Assembly: GCA_943370295.1 (NCBI GenBank)
Contig: CALRQL020000005.1
Location: 124,001-188,000, forward strand
Direction: 5' to 3'
Length of the DNA: 64,000 bases
Source of the DNA: SB11 sp943370295
Lineage (GTDB): Bacteria; Bacteroidota; Bacteroidia; UBA8524
In this document: positions 1-9,216 of the stretch, one piece after another
Layout of the letters: every line of letters starts with the position of its first letter
Position numbering within the stretch: position 1 is the stretch's first letter
The notes under the pieces: generated by a model
The model's database searches: none
What the model was told of the DNA's origin: nothing
The model's input: the letters and a program-made list of their open reading frames with translations, nothing else
Translations under genes and position numbers: made by a program

Positions 1-92
1 TCTAAATAAAACTCGGTAAGCTTTTCAAGTTTCTTGCAGGCGTTCAAAGTAAGTCCTGCAATGGCAATAAGGATAACAATCAATTTTTTCAT
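1..92 (-). CDS. N-terminal fragment of a lipoprotein
   Basis: The reverse strand opens with ATG at 92 and encodes 30 residues before the window edge. It begins MKKLIVILIAIAG, a lysine pair plus hydrophobic stretch, followed by the lipobox-like LNAC, so Cys19 would be lipidated by signal peptidase II and the protein anchored in the envelope. The rest of the gene lies outside the window and no function can be assigned. It lies 11 bp downstream of dnaG on the same strand and could be co-transcribed with it. Confidence 0.6.
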   Translation of the reverse strand, partial: MKKLIVILIAIAGLTLNACKKLEKLTEFYL

Positions 93-103
93 AGCAATAG
101 GGG

Positions 104-2248
104 TTATTTTATAATTGTTGCCCCAAGCAAATCGGTAATTTGCTTACGGTAATTCAAAAACATCATGTGTTTTTGCAATAATACATCCAATTTTTGGGCC
201 ACATCCTCTGTTTCAACATCTTGCCCAACTTCACTTTCAAAAGTACCGCTATTAACCGGTGGTAAATCAATCACATTTCCATCTTCATCAATAAACACCG
301 GTATTTCTTCCTGCTCCATCGTCGGCCCCGGCATCTCAATAATAGTTCCATCTTCGTCTACAAATACCTGCACATTGCTGTTTTCATTAAAAGATGCTTG
401 AACAGTGACAGGCGTTTCCTCTAGCCTACGCATTTCTTCAAGGTTTTGCTGCATCATCACATCCAGTTTCTTTAGTTTCAGGTGCAACATCACACTATCC
501 GCATCGTTTGCGTAGTTGTCTTTTATCTCGGTAATATAAATTTCAAACTTCTCTTCCCAATGGGGACTTATTTTGTACTTCTCGGTTAAAAAATCAGCCG
601 CCTGTGCCACAATCTCCAAGTCCTCACTGTGTAAAAAGAAATTCTCACCCAAAGGTTCCATATTTTCAATGGCGGTTTTCACCATTTGCAACACCCGTTT
701 GTAAAGGGGATGTTCAAACTCAAATCCATCGGCCTCAATTTGTTGCAGCAAATAATCAGCGACAGTAAACACCGTATCGCGGTAGGGTAAATGACCGTAT
801 TGCATTAACACCCTTGCCACACCCTTCTCCTGTTCTACACCAATACTTATGGTAGGTTGGGTTTCTTCTTCCCAAAACGGTTCGGCGTTTATGTGTTCAA
901 GTTCATCCAGCAGCTTGCGTTCTTCGGGGTCTTTTACATCCGTTTTACGGCGTATTTTGTTCACCTCCGCCATCAGCAACTCAGGACCTACCTCAAACAC
1001 CCTTGCACACTCGTTAATAAAAGTGCTGCGGGTTATGCTATCGGTTATTTTGCTAATGCTCTCTACAATATCACGTATGGCCGCCGATTTCTTTATCGGG
1101 TCGTTTTTAGCTTCACCTATCAGTAACTCCGATTTATACAGGATAAAATCCTTCTCGTTTTCGTCGAGGTATTTCTGGAAGGCAGCACCGCCCAATTTCT
1201 GGCAATACGTGTCCGGGTCTTCACCTTCGGGCAGCAGTACCACCTTCACATTCAGCCCTCCTGCCAAAATAATATCAATACCGCGCAAAGCAGCTTTTAT
1301 ACCCGCAGGGTCGCCATCGTATATAATACTTACGTTTTTTGTGAACCGATAGATTTGCTTTACCTGCCCATCAGTAAGTGATGTGCCTGATGAGGCCGCA
1401 ACGTTCTCAATTCCTGCCTGGCTAAGTGTGATAACATCGGTATAGCCTTCTACCAGATAACATTTGTCGTGCTGACGGATGCTGTTTTTGGCGAAGTAAA
1501 TACCGTATAAAATCTCCGACTTTTTGTAAACATCCGTTTCTGGACTGTTTAGGTATTTTGGGCTTTTATCATCTTTTACTAACTGGCGTCCGCCAAAAGC
1601 CACTACTCTGCCGCTAAGGTTATGAAAGGGGAACATTACCCGTTCGCGAAACATATCAAAGGCGCGGCCTTGGTCGTTTACTTTGCTCAATCCTGCTTTT
1701 TGCAGCACATCAAGACTGTAACCAATTTTTACAGCATTATCTGTAAAACTGCCCCACTCCTTCTTTGTGTACCCCAGCCCGAATTTTTTTATGGTTTCAT
1801 CCCTAAAACCTCGTTCGTAAAAGTAGGTTTTGCCAACTGTTTTGCCCTCTTCTTCCTCCCACAAATTGTGTTGAAACTGTTGTGCAGCATACTCAAGGGC
1901 TATAAACAAACTTTCACGTTCGCTGGCAGCGGCCACCGCTTCGGGAGTTTGGTTCTTTTCTTCAACAACCTCAATATTGTACTTGCGGGCTAAGTAGCGT
2001 AAAGCATCGGCGTACTCCATTTTCTCATGGTCCATGATAAAACCAACGGAGTTGCCCGCCTTTCCGCAACCGAAGCATTTGTAAATACCTTTATTGGGCG
2101 ACACCACAAACGAAGGGGTCTTTTCGCCGTGAAACGGGCATAATCCCATTAGGTTTGACCCCCGTTTTTTCAGCGTGACAAAATCGCCTACCACCTCGTC
2201 TATTTGGGCGGCGGCCAATATGTCTTCAACTGTTTGCTTAGGGATCAT
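104..2248 (-). CDS. dnaG: DNA primase DnaG
   Basis: Synthesises RNA primers for the replication fork. The N-terminal CHC2 zinc finger is complete (C37, H40, C58, C61 in CPFHGEKTPSF...YKCFGC). The primase core follows with the TOPRIM region (LVEGYTDVITL, then SIIYDGDPAGIKAA). The long C-terminal part is a lineage-variable helicase-binding region with a repeated VFIDEDG-type acidic motif. I chose ATG at 2248 (MIPKQTVEDIL), because the upstream in-frame extension to 2299 (MLLQLFVSLQNKK...) does not resemble DnaG. This gives 714 residues, a plausible length for a Bacteroidota primase. The next gene is a lipoprotein on the same strand, and upstream lies repeat DNA. Confidence 0.97.
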   Translation of the reverse strand: MIPKQTVEDILAAAQIDEVVGDFVTLKKRGSNLMGLCPFHGEKTPSFVVSPNKGIYKCFGCGKAGNSVGFIMDHEKMEYADALRYLARKYNIEVVEEKNQTPEAVAAASERESLFIALEYAAQQFQHNLWEEEEGKTVGKTYFYERGFRDETIKKFGLGYTKKEWGSFTDNAVKIGYSLDVLQKAGLSKVNDQGRAFDMFRERVMFPFHNLSGRVVAFGGRQLVKDDKSPKYLNSPETDVYKKSEILYGIYFAKNSIRQHDKCYLVEGYTDVITLSQAGIENVAASSGTSLTDGQVKQIYRFTKNVSIIYDGDPAGIKAALRGIDIILAGGLNVKVVLLPEGEDPDTYCQKLGGAAFQKYLDENEKDFILYKSELLIGEAKNDPIKKSAAIRDIVESISKITDSITRSTFINECARVFEVGPELLMAEVNKIRRKTDVKDPEERKLLDELEHINAEPFWEEETQPTISIGVEQEKGVARVLMQYGHLPYRDTVFTVADYLLQQIEADGFEFEHPLYKRVLQMVKTAIENMEPLGENFFLHSEDLEIVAQAADFLTEKYKISPHWEEKFEIYITEIKDNYANDADSVMLHLKLKKLDVMMQQNLEEMRRLEETPVTVQASFNENSNVQVFVDEDGTIIEMPGPTMEQEEIPVFIDEDGNVIDLPPVNSGTFESEVGQDVETEDVAQKLDVLLQKHMMFLNYRKQITDLLGATIIK

Positions 2249-2429
2249 TTTTACAAAGGATTTTTTGTTTTGCAAAGAAACAAAAAGTTGCAATAGCACT
2301 TTAGACTTTTGTAAGCGCCTTTAAAATCAAACCCCTTCAAAACACAAGGTACTGCTTTTTGGTACTGCCGCGAAGACACGAAGACGCAAAGCCTTGAGTA
2401 GTTTGGTGTATTACCAGGGCAGCCTCAAA

Positions 2430-2613
2430 AGGCAGAGGTTTGAAAACCCCTGCTATTAAAATTACCAATTTGTGAAGGACTTAAGTCCTTCACAAATTGG
2501 TAATTACACAAGAGATAGGTTTTAACCTATTGTGGAGAAAAGCTCGTAAAATTTGCTTTTGATACAGCCTTTTTTGCGAGTGATATCCCGAATGGTTTAA
2601 ACCATTCGGGATA
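2430..2613. repeat. Composite palindrome cluster, copy A
   Basis: The gap between dnaG and the helicase holds several palindromes. The longest is a perfect 46-bp one at 2460-2505 centred on GGACTTAAGTCC, with no loop. A perfect 30-bp one at 2584-2613 is centred on GGTTTAAACC, and shorter ones sit at about 2432-2453 (aggttt...aaaccc) and at aggttttaacct near 2518. All share the layout GG-N-TTNAA-N-CC. Related clusters lie at 24.6 kb and 37.6 kb. The remaining bases of the 462-bp gap show no gene. Confidence 0.85.
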
Positions 2614-2710
2614 AACCATTGAGCAAAACACGGGCTTTATGCCGTTGCCTAAACCGTTATAAAAAAACCTGCCCCATAATTCAACCAAAAGCCTGTATTT
2701 TGAAACAATA

Positions 2711-5137
2711 ATGTCCGCTAATACACAAGCTGCAATTAATTGGTTTTCATCGATGGGCTGGACTCCCCAAAAATTCCAGCAACAGGCATGGAATGCCTAT
2801 TTACAAGGTAAAAGCGGACTGGTTAATGCCCCTACAGGCAGCGGCAAAACATACAGCTTGCTGATACCAGCACTGTTAGAAGGGCTTGCCAACGGCACAC
2901 AACCAACCTCCAAAGGCTTGCAGCTTATTTGGCTCACTCCCATACGGGCATTGGCGAAAGAAATTGAACTATCTGCCCGCAGGGCTATTGCCGGGCTGGG
3001 CAGCACGTGGGAAGTGGGCATCCGTACGGGCGACACTTCTACCAAAGAGCGGACTAAGCAAGCCAAACAAATGCCGCAAATATTGATTACCACGCCTGAA
3101 AGTTTGCACTTGATGTTTTGCCAAAAGGGTAATAGCGAGGTGTTTAAAAACCTTAAATGCGTAGTAGCCGACGAGTGGCACGAGTTGGTGGGCAGCAAAC
3201 GAGGGGTGCAAGTTGAATTGGCCCTCAGTCGTTTAAAAAAAATATCTAACCAATTGAAAATATGGGGAATATCTGCGACAATTGGGAATATGGAGCAAGC
3301 CCGAGAGATTTTGCTGGGTACGGATTATTATCCCCAATCGGTGCTTGTAAAATCCGATATTAAAAAGAAAATTATTGTTGAAACGGTTTTCCCTGATGAG
3401 ATTGAAAATTTCCCTTGGGCAGGGCATTTAGGAATAAAACTGCTGGAAAAGGTAGTACCCATTATAGACGGGGGTAAAAGCACGCTACTCTTTACCAATA
3501 CCCGCGCACAAAGCGAGATTTGGTACCAACGCTTGCTGGATGCTGCTCCCCACCTTTCAGGTATTATGGCCTTGCACCACAGCAGCATTGGATTTGAGCT
3601 ACGCCATTGGGTAGAAGAACAGCTGCACATAGGCAACCTAAAGGCCGTGGTTTGCACCAGTAGTCTTGATTTAGGTGTAGATTTTCGCCCTGTGGAAACC
3701 ATTGTCCAGATTGGAAGCCCAAAAGGTGTTGCCCGCTTTTTACAACGGGCAGGACGAAGCGGACACCAGCCGGGTAAACCCAGCAAAATCTACTTTGTAC
3801 CTACACATTCGTTAGAAATAATAGAAGGTGCCGCCCTCCGCGAAGCCATTAAACAAGGGATGATGGAAGACCGAACTCCTTTTGTACGCAGTTTTGATGT
3901 GTTAGTGCAATATCTTGTCACACTGGCTGTGGGCGAAGGGTTCCGCGCACAAGAAGTATATGATGAAATAATTACCACCTTTTGCTACAGCAGCATAAGC
4001 CCTGAAGAGTTTGAATGGGTGCTTAGGTTTATCGTTTCAGGAGGCGACAGCCTGCAAGCCTACGACGAGTACCACAAAGTGGTGATTGAAAACGGCCTGT
4101 TTAAAGTAGAGAGCAGACAAATAGCCATGCGCCATCGCCTTTCTATTGGTACGATTGTGGGGGATACCGTGCTGAGGGTTAAGTTTTTGAGCGGAAAAAA
4201 CATCGGCACTATTGAAGAGTCGTTTATCAGCAAATTACGTCCCGGCGACACTTTTTGGATTGCAGGCCGCAACCTTGAATTGATACAGGTGAAAGAGATG
4301 GATGTTTTGGTACGAAAATCAGACGGGAAAAAAGGGATAACGCCCAGTTGGGGCGGAGGCAGGATGCCCCTATCATCACAACTTTCTGAAATGTTGCGCC
4401 ACAAATTACACACTGCCGACACCAGTAACGAAGCAGAACTAACGTTGCTGCGCCCTTTATTTGAGGTGCAAAATAAACTCTCGATAGTGCCCAATGAAAA
4501 TCAGTTTTTGATTGAAAAGTTTACTACCAAAGAGGGCTGCCACGTTTATTTTTATCCGTTCGAGGGTCGGGCGGTGCATGAAGGGATGGCTGCTTTGCTG
4601 GCATATCGTTTAGGGCATTTTAAAAACTTCAGCTTTAGCATTGCGATGAACGACTACGGTTTTGAGTTGCTTAGCGACCAAGACATCCCCATTGAGCAGG
4701 CGGTGGATAGCGATATTTTTACGCTAGACCATTTGTTTGCTGATATACGCGCCAGTATAAACGATACCGAGATGGCTCGCCGCAAGTTTGCCGAGATTTG
4801 CAAGGTGGCGGGGCTGGTATTTCAAGGATACCCCGGCAAAGGCGTAAAAGAGCGGCACTTGCAGTCCTCTTCCCAATTATTTTTTGATGTATTCCACGAG
4901 CATGAACCTGATAATTTATTACTGAAACAAGCCTACGAGGAGGTGTACGACTTTCAGCTGGAGCAAACCCGTATGCAAAAGGCTATGGAGCGCATCAACC
5001 GGCAAGAGATAATTATTCGTTACCCATTGCAACCTACACCGTTTTCATTCCCCATTATGGTTGACCGCCTACGTGAAAAATACAGTAATGAGCCTATTGA
5101 GGAACGTATCAAAAAGATGAAACTTGAGTTTGATTAG
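2711..5137 (+). CDS. DEXH-box helicase, ligase-associated type (Lhr-like)
   Basis: 808-residue superfamily 2 helicase. The N-terminus has the Q-like motif TPQKFQQQAW and Walker A APTGSGKT (about residues 40-47), followed by motif Ia (WLTPIRALA), the DEXH motif as ADEWHEL, motif III ISATIGN, and motifs IV-VI (CTSSLDLGVDF, then QRAGRSGH). The C-terminal half is the Lhr/winged-helix-type extension. Length and start match the DEXH helicase usually found with an ATP-dependent DNA ligase and an exonuclease in a DNA damage response cluster. Those partners are not adjacent here, so the role in repair is inferred from family. ATG at 2711 starts directly at the conserved N-terminus, 10 nt after a TATTTTG promoter-like string. 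Confidence 0.85.
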   Translation: MSANTQAAINWFSSMGWTPQKFQQQAWNAYLQGKSGLVNAPTGSGKTYSLLIPALLEGLANGTQPTSKGLQLIWLTPIRALAKEIELSARRAIAGLGSTWEVGIRTGDTSTKERTKQAKQMPQILITTPESLHLMFCQKGNSEVFKNLKCVVADEWHELVGSKRGVQVELALSRLKKISNQLKIWGISATIGNMEQAREILLGTDYYPQSVLVKSDIKKKIIVETVFPDEIENFPWAGHLGIKLLEKVVPIIDGGKSTLLFTNTRAQSEIWYQRLLDAAPHLSGIMALHHSSIGFELRHWVEEQLHIGNLKAVVCTSSLDLGVDFRPVETIVQIGSPKGVARFLQRAGRSGHQPGKPSKIYFVPTHSLEIIEGAALREAIKQGMMEDRTPFVRSFDVLVQYLVTLAVGEGFRAQEVYDEIITTFCYSSISPEEFEWVLRFIVSGGDSLQAYDEYHKVVIENGLFKVESRQIAMRHRLSIGTIVGDTVLRVKFLSGKNIGTIEESFISKLRPGDTFWIAGRNLELIQVKEMDVLVRKSDGKKGITPSWGGGRMPLSSQLSEMLRHKLHTADTSNEAELTLLRPLFEVQNKLSIVPNENQFLIEKFTTKEGCHVYFYPFEGRAVHEGMAALLAYRLGHFKNFSFSIAMNDYGFELLSDQDIPIEQAVDSDIFTLDHLFADIRASINDTEMARRKFAEICKVAGLVFQGYPGKGVKERHLQSSSQLFFDVFHEHEPDNLLLKQAYEEVYDFQLEQTRMQKAMERINRQEIIIRYPLQPTPFSFPIMVDRLREKYSNEPIEERIKKMKLEFD

Positions 5138-5144
5138 CCCCAAA

Positions 5145-5210
5145 ACCCGGGAATAAATCCCGATGGTTGGGAGTGGCAGAAAGTGAGATCCCAATCAAGT
5201 TGGGAATGGC
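5145..5210. repeat. Hairpin repeat (ATCGGGAATAAATCCCGAT / TCCCAATCAAGTTGGGAAT family)
   Basis: Contains the hairpin gggaataaatccc and, in inverted orientation, the hairpin of the CATTCCCAACTTGATTGGGAAT family. Both recur many times at 10.5-11.3, 37.7, 48.6-49.05 and 62.0 kb. The rest of the gap to 5316 holds an AT-rich run with short aatcaacaagtc-like repeats and no gene. Confidence 0.7.
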
Positions 5211-5304
5211 GTTAGCAGAAATATGTTTGGGTGGTGCTGACATGATGCATAAATCTCAAAATCAACAAGTCAGTAAATCAAAAAAGTAAATCCCCCAAAA
5301 TGCT

Positions 5305-5312
5305 TATTTTTG
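5305..5312 (+). promoter_or_regulatory. Bacteroidota -7 element before the E1 gene
   Basis: TATTTTTG matches TAnnTTTG. It ends only 4 nt before the ATG at 5317, so transcription would begin at or next to that codon. Either the message is leaderless or translation starts at the in-frame ATG at 5332. No clear -33 TTTG was found. Confidence 0.45.
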
Positions 5313-5316
5313 CGGC

Positions 5317-7725
5317 ATGGTAACAGCGCAAATGGCTGAGGAAACCCTTGCAGCATATAAGCAAGAGGTGATTAATGATTACAAAGTGGCTTTTCAAAGC
5401 CGTCAGGCCAGCTTAATTGGCCGGAAGGAAGTGCTAACTGGCAAGGCCAAGTTTGGCATCTTTGGCGATGGTAAGGAAGTAGCCCAGCTGGCTATGGCCA
5501 AAGCCTTTAAGAAAGGTGATTTCCGTAGCGGTTACTACCGCGACCAAACGTTTATGTTTGCTTTGGGTATGAGTAATGTGCGCGAGTTTTTTGCGCAACT
5601 ATATGCACACACCAGTGTTGAGGCTGAGCCCTGCTCGGCAGGACGCAGTATGAACGGGCACTTTGGTACCCGTTTGCTAAACCCTGACGGAAGCTGGAAA
5701 AGTCAAACCGACCGCTATAATTCTTCTGCCGATATATCACCAACGGGCGGGCAAATGCCCCGTTTGTTGGGCTTGGCAATGGCCTCAAAAGTATATCGCG
5801 AGAACAAAGAGTTACAATCGCACACTGATTTCTCTATCAACGGAAACGAAGTTGCCTTTGGGACTATTGGAAACGCCAGTACCAGTGAAGGTATGTTTTG
5901 GGAAGCCATCAACGCTGCTTGTGTAATGCAAGTACCGATGGCAATGTCTATCTGGGACGACCAGTACGGCATTTCGGTACCCGCCAAATATCAAACTGCT
6001 AAAGAAAACCTTAGCAGCATATTAAGCGGTTTCCAAACCGATGAACATGGCAAAGGTTTGCAGCTATTTACGGCCAAAGGCTGGGATTATGCAGAACTGT
6101 GCTTAACCTACCAAAAAGCGGTGGCTGTTTGCCGCGAGGAGCATACACCCGTTGTGATTCACGTTACTGAAGTTACCCAACCGCAAGGACACTCAACTTC
6201 AGGCTCGCACGAGCGCTACAAAAGCAAAGAGCGTTTGGAGTGGGAACAAGAGTTTGATTGTATCAAAAAGATGCGCGAGTGGATGGAAGCCAATGCTATT
6301 GCTACGGCTGAGGAACTGGACACGCTTGAAAACGACTGGAAAAAAGAAGTTAATGCTGAGAAAAAAGCAGCATGGGAAGCCTATTTAGGCGATATAAAAG
6401 CCGATGTGGCCGAAGCAGGCGTATTGCTTGACGACCTTGCTGCACAAAGTAGCAACGGTGCTGCCATTGCCGAAGTGGCCGCCAATCTTCGCGCAATTAG
6501 CGAGCCTATGCGCAAAGATGTAGGCGTGGCTTTAAATACTGCTCTTCGTCTTACTTTGCACGAAAACGTGCCTGCCCGCCAAGCCGTTGCAGAGCATAAA
6601 AAACAGTTTACTGCCGATAATTACGAACGTTACAGCACTTATTTGCACAGTGAATCAGAATGGAATGCGTTGAAGGTGCAAGAGGTGAAACCTATATACG
6701 GTGCCGATACCAAAATGATGGACGGCCGCGAGGTACTACAAGCGTTTTTTGATAGTGCTATCACCCGCGACCCCCGCGTATTTGCTTTTGGTGAAGACGT
6801 AGGAAAAATTGGTGATGTGAACCAAGGTTTTGCCGGATTGCAGGAAAAACATGGTGAAAACCGCGTGTTTGATACGGGCATCCGTGAGTGTACCATTATC
6901 GGGCAAGGTATTGGTGCCGCAATGCGCGGTCTGCGTCCCATTGCAGAAATACAATACCTTGATTACCTATTGTACGCTATACAAATTATGAGCGACGACC
7001 TTGCTACCGTGCAGTGGCGTACCAAAGGCGGCCAAAAAGCCCCGCTTATTGTGCGTACACGCGGCCACAGGCTTGAAGGTATATGGCACAGCGGCTCGCC
7101 CATGGGTATGATTATTAACTCGCTGCGCGGAATGTATGTGTGCGTACCCCGCAATATGACACAAGCCGCAGGGATGTACAATACCTTGTTGCAAAGCGAT
7201 GAACCCGGTTTGATAGTGGAATGTTTGAATGGTTACCGTTTGAAGGAGCAAATGCCTGAAAACATTGCCGATATTACTGTGCCGTTAGGTGTGCCTGAAA
7301 CTTTGATTGAGGGCGATGATGTAACACTGGTTACTTATGGTTCTAGCACCCGCATTGCGGAAGATGCTATTAAACAACTGAGCGAAGTGGGAATTAGTGT
7401 AGAGCTGATTGACGTACAAACCTTGTTGCCGTTTGATATTCATCATAAGATTATTGAATCGGTTAAGAAAACCAACCGTGTTGTTTTCTTGGACGAAGAC
7501 GTACCCGGTGGAGCTTCGGCATATATGTTCCAACAAGTAATGGAAGGCCAACAAGCCTTTAAGTGGTTGGATAGTGAGCCCCGCACCATTAGTGCACAGC
7601 CACACCGCCCCGCTTACGGAACCGATGGTGATTACTTTAGCAAACCCGGTGCTGAAACCGTGTTTGAAGTAATTTATGAGATGATGCACGAGGTTGACCC
7701 CGGCAGTTATCCTAAGTTTGCTTAA
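5317..7725 (+). CDS. 2-oxoacid dehydrogenase E1, fused alpha and beta subunits (branched-chain type)
   Basis: An 802-residue thiamine diphosphate enzyme that decarboxylates a 2-oxoacid and passes the acyl group to the lipoyl E2 subunit. The N-terminal half is E1 alpha (YYRDQT, GRSMNGHFG, then the TPP/Mg region GNASTSEGMFWEAINAA). The C-terminal half, from about residue 460, is E1 beta (GREVLQAFFD, FGEDVG, FDTGIRECTIIGQGIGAA, PRNMTQAAGMY, VFLDEDVPGGA). The single-chain alpha-beta fusion is common in Bacteroidota. Substrate is uncertain: branched-chain 2-oxoacids are most likely, pyruvate is possible. No E2 or E3 gene is adjacent. A start at 5332 (MAEETLAAY) is an alternative given the promoter position. 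Confidence 0.9.
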   Translation: MVTAQMAEETLAAYKQEVINDYKVAFQSRQASLIGRKEVLTGKAKFGIFGDGKEVAQLAMAKAFKKGDFRSGYYRDQTFMFALGMSNVREFFAQLYAHTSVEAEPCSAGRSMNGHFGTRLLNPDGSWKSQTDRYNSSADISPTGGQMPRLLGLAMASKVYRENKELQSHTDFSINGNEVAFGTIGNASTSEGMFWEAINAACVMQVPMAMSIWDDQYGISVPAKYQTAKENLSSILSGFQTDEHGKGLQLFTAKGWDYAELCLTYQKAVAVCREEHTPVVIHVTEVTQPQGHSTSGSHERYKSKERLEWEQEFDCIKKMREWMEANAIATAEELDTLENDWKKEVNAEKKAAWEAYLGDIKADVAEAGVLLDDLAAQSSNGAAIAEVAANLRAISEPMRKDVGVALNTALRLTLHENVPARQAVAEHKKQFTADNYERYSTYLHSESEWNALKVQEVKPIYGADTKMMDGREVLQAFFDSAITRDPRVFAFGEDVGKIGDVNQGFAGLQEKHGENRVFDTGIRECTIIGQGIGAAMRGLRPIAEIQYLDYLLYAIQIMSDDLATVQWRTKGGQKAPLIVRTRGHRLEGIWHSGSPMGMIINSLRGMYVCVPRNMTQAAGMYNTLLQSDEPGLIVECLNGYRLKEQMPENIADITVPLGVPETLIEGDDVTLVTYGSSTRIAEDAIKQLSEVGISVELIDVQTLLPFDIHHKIIESVKKTNRVVFLDEDVPGGASAYMFQQVMEGQQAFKWLDSEPRTISAQPHRPAYGTDGDYFSKPGAETVFEVIYEMMHEVDPGSYPKFA

Positions 7726-7785
7726 TACACCCCTCTTCGACAAACTCAGAGCAAGCTCAGGGCTTATCGAAGAAAACTATAAACA

Positions 7786-7830
7786 GTAAGGCTCAAAATC
7801 ACTAATACTTTTAGTGATTTTGAGCCTTAC
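7786..7830 (+). terminator. Strong hairpin terminator after the E1 gene
   Basis: A perfect 20-bp inverted repeat with a 5-nt loop (gtaaggctcaaaatcactaa / ttagtgattttgagccttac), followed by the T-containing ttgctttat. It lies 60 bp downstream of the E1 stop, between convergent genes, so it may act in both directions. Confidence 0.75.
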
Positions 7831-7849
7831 TTGCTTTATAAAATCTTGT

Positions 7850-7957
7850 ATGAAAACCGTAAAACCTGTGGGCAATCTTTCACCAAAAGCAAACAGATTG
7901 CTTCAAAACTCAAAAGCAGTTTTTCGCAATGACGAACTTAGTAGTTTTATTAGTTAA
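7850..7957 (+). CDS. Possible 35-residue microprotein
   Basis: An ATG-to-TAA frame of 35 codons begins 19 nt after the E1 terminator and runs 8 nt into the 3' end of the convergent proline dehydrogenase gene. It starts MKTVKPVGNLSPKAN, basic and soluble in composition, with no membrane segment or known motif. Evidence is only the open frame and its protein-like composition. It could equally be chance. Confidence 0.2.
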   Translation: MKTVKPVGNLSPKANRLLQNSKAVFRNDELSSFIS

Positions 7958-9152
7958 GTTTCCTGCGTTTCAATTCGCGCTCAATCAAGGTCAATTCACG
8001 GCCTGCTTGTCCTGCTACCGATGAGTTTTCTTGTGCACGGCGGGTAAGGTATGGCAATACCGCTTTCACAGGGCCATAGGGCACGTATTTAGCCACATTA
8101 TACCCTGCATTAGAAAGGTTGAAGCTAATATGGTCGCTCATACCTAATAATTGTGAGAAATAGATACGCTCGTCGCTTGGAGCTATCTCGTTGGCTTCCA
8201 TCAAACGGGCAAGGTAGTAGCAGCTTTCCTCATTGTGAGTTCCTGCACAAATGCTCACACGGTCAATATGCTCCATGCAAATTTTCAGCGCAGCATTGTA
8301 ATCTTTGTCCGCCGACACTTTATCTGGTTGTATTGGCGATAAATACCCCTTTTCTTGAGCACGTTTGCGCTCCTTCTCCATATAGGCACCACGCACCAGT
8401 TTAAAACCTGCATGGCAATCGTGCCCAATAGCATTGGCAATACTGCGTTTCAAAAACTCCACACGGTCATGGCGGTATAGTTGCAGTGTGTTGTAAATAA
8501 TTGCACGCTCCTTATTATACTTGCACATGGCATCCATTGTCATACGGTCAATGGTTTCTTGTATCCAGGTTTCCTCAGCATCTACCAGCAAGCGTACCCC
8601 TTTTTCGTAGGCATGGGCGCATATTTTATCAAATCGTGCCTCAACACGTTGTTTTTCTGCCACTTCGTCAGGTGTCAACGCTCGGTTATGGTTCATTTTT
8701 TCCAAAAGTGCAAAACGTGCAATTCCGGTCACTTTAAACACGCTAAACGATATGTTTTCAGCCTCAGCAGCCTTGTCAATCGTTTTTATAATTTCAGCAG
8801 CCGTTTGGTCAAACACCGCTTCCTCCTCTGCCCCTTCTACAGAGTAATCCAAAATAGTGCTCACGTGTTGCTTCCATAATTGGTCGCTGGCATGTTTACA
8901 TTCGTCGATATTCTCACCGCCGCAAAACTGAGCAAAAATGGTATTTTTGATAAGAGGTTTTATCGGTAGCCTAAGTGCAAAAGCCGCACTGGTAAGCACG
9001 GGTCCGGCAGCAATTAGCCATTTAAACCCAAAAAACCTGAACAATAAATGAGCTTTTTTAAGCTCGGCATCACTTTTAAGCTTAAAAGCAATTTGGGTGT
9101 CATCAAATGAAAAGGGCAGGGTTTTTGTCTCTGGCGATGGGTGCGTACTCAT
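7950..9152 (-). CDS. Proline dehydrogenase
   Basis: A 400-residue FAD enzyme that oxidises proline to pyrroline-5-carboxylate and passes electrons to the respiratory chain. Family motifs of the beta/alpha barrel are present: LLVDAEETW, NTLQLYRHD, KLVRGAYMEKER (flavin and substrate site), CAGTHNEES, then the C-terminal VPYGPVKAVLPYLTRRAQEN with the substrate-binding arginine pair. This is the stand-alone PRODH form, without the P5C dehydrogenase domain of PutA. The gene has its own strong promoter (9217-9247), which overlaps the start of the divergent gene. No proline transporter or P5C dehydrogenase lies nearby. Confidence 0.93.
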   Translation of the reverse strand: MSTHPSPETKTLPFSFDDTQIAFKLKSDAELKKAHLLFRFFGFKWLIAAGPVLTSAAFALRLPIKPLIKNTIFAQFCGGENIDECKHASDQLWKQHVSTILDYSVEGAEEEAVFDQTAAEIIKTIDKAAEAENISFSVFKVTGIARFALLEKMNHNRALTPDEVAEKQRVEARFDKICAHAYEKGVRLLVDAEETWIQETIDRMTMDAMCKYNKERAIIYNTLQLYRHDRVEFLKRSIANAIGHDCHAGFKLVRGAYMEKERKRAQEKGYLSPIQPDKVSADKDYNAALKICMEHIDRVSICAGTHNEESCYYLARLMEANEIAPSDERIYFSQLLGMSDHISFNLSNAGYNVAKYVPYGPVKAVLPYLTRRAQENSSVAGQAGRELTLIERELKRRKLN

Positions 9153-9216
9153 ATTAAAGGCTAACCGTTTTTATATAACGTTGTTTTTTTAAACTACAGC
9201 ATTAAACACAACCCTG

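Noticed and set aside
3328..3786. 152-codon minus-strand frame inside the helicase gene
   Set aside because: It lies fully within the coding sequence of a clear helicase, has no promoter and shows no domain.
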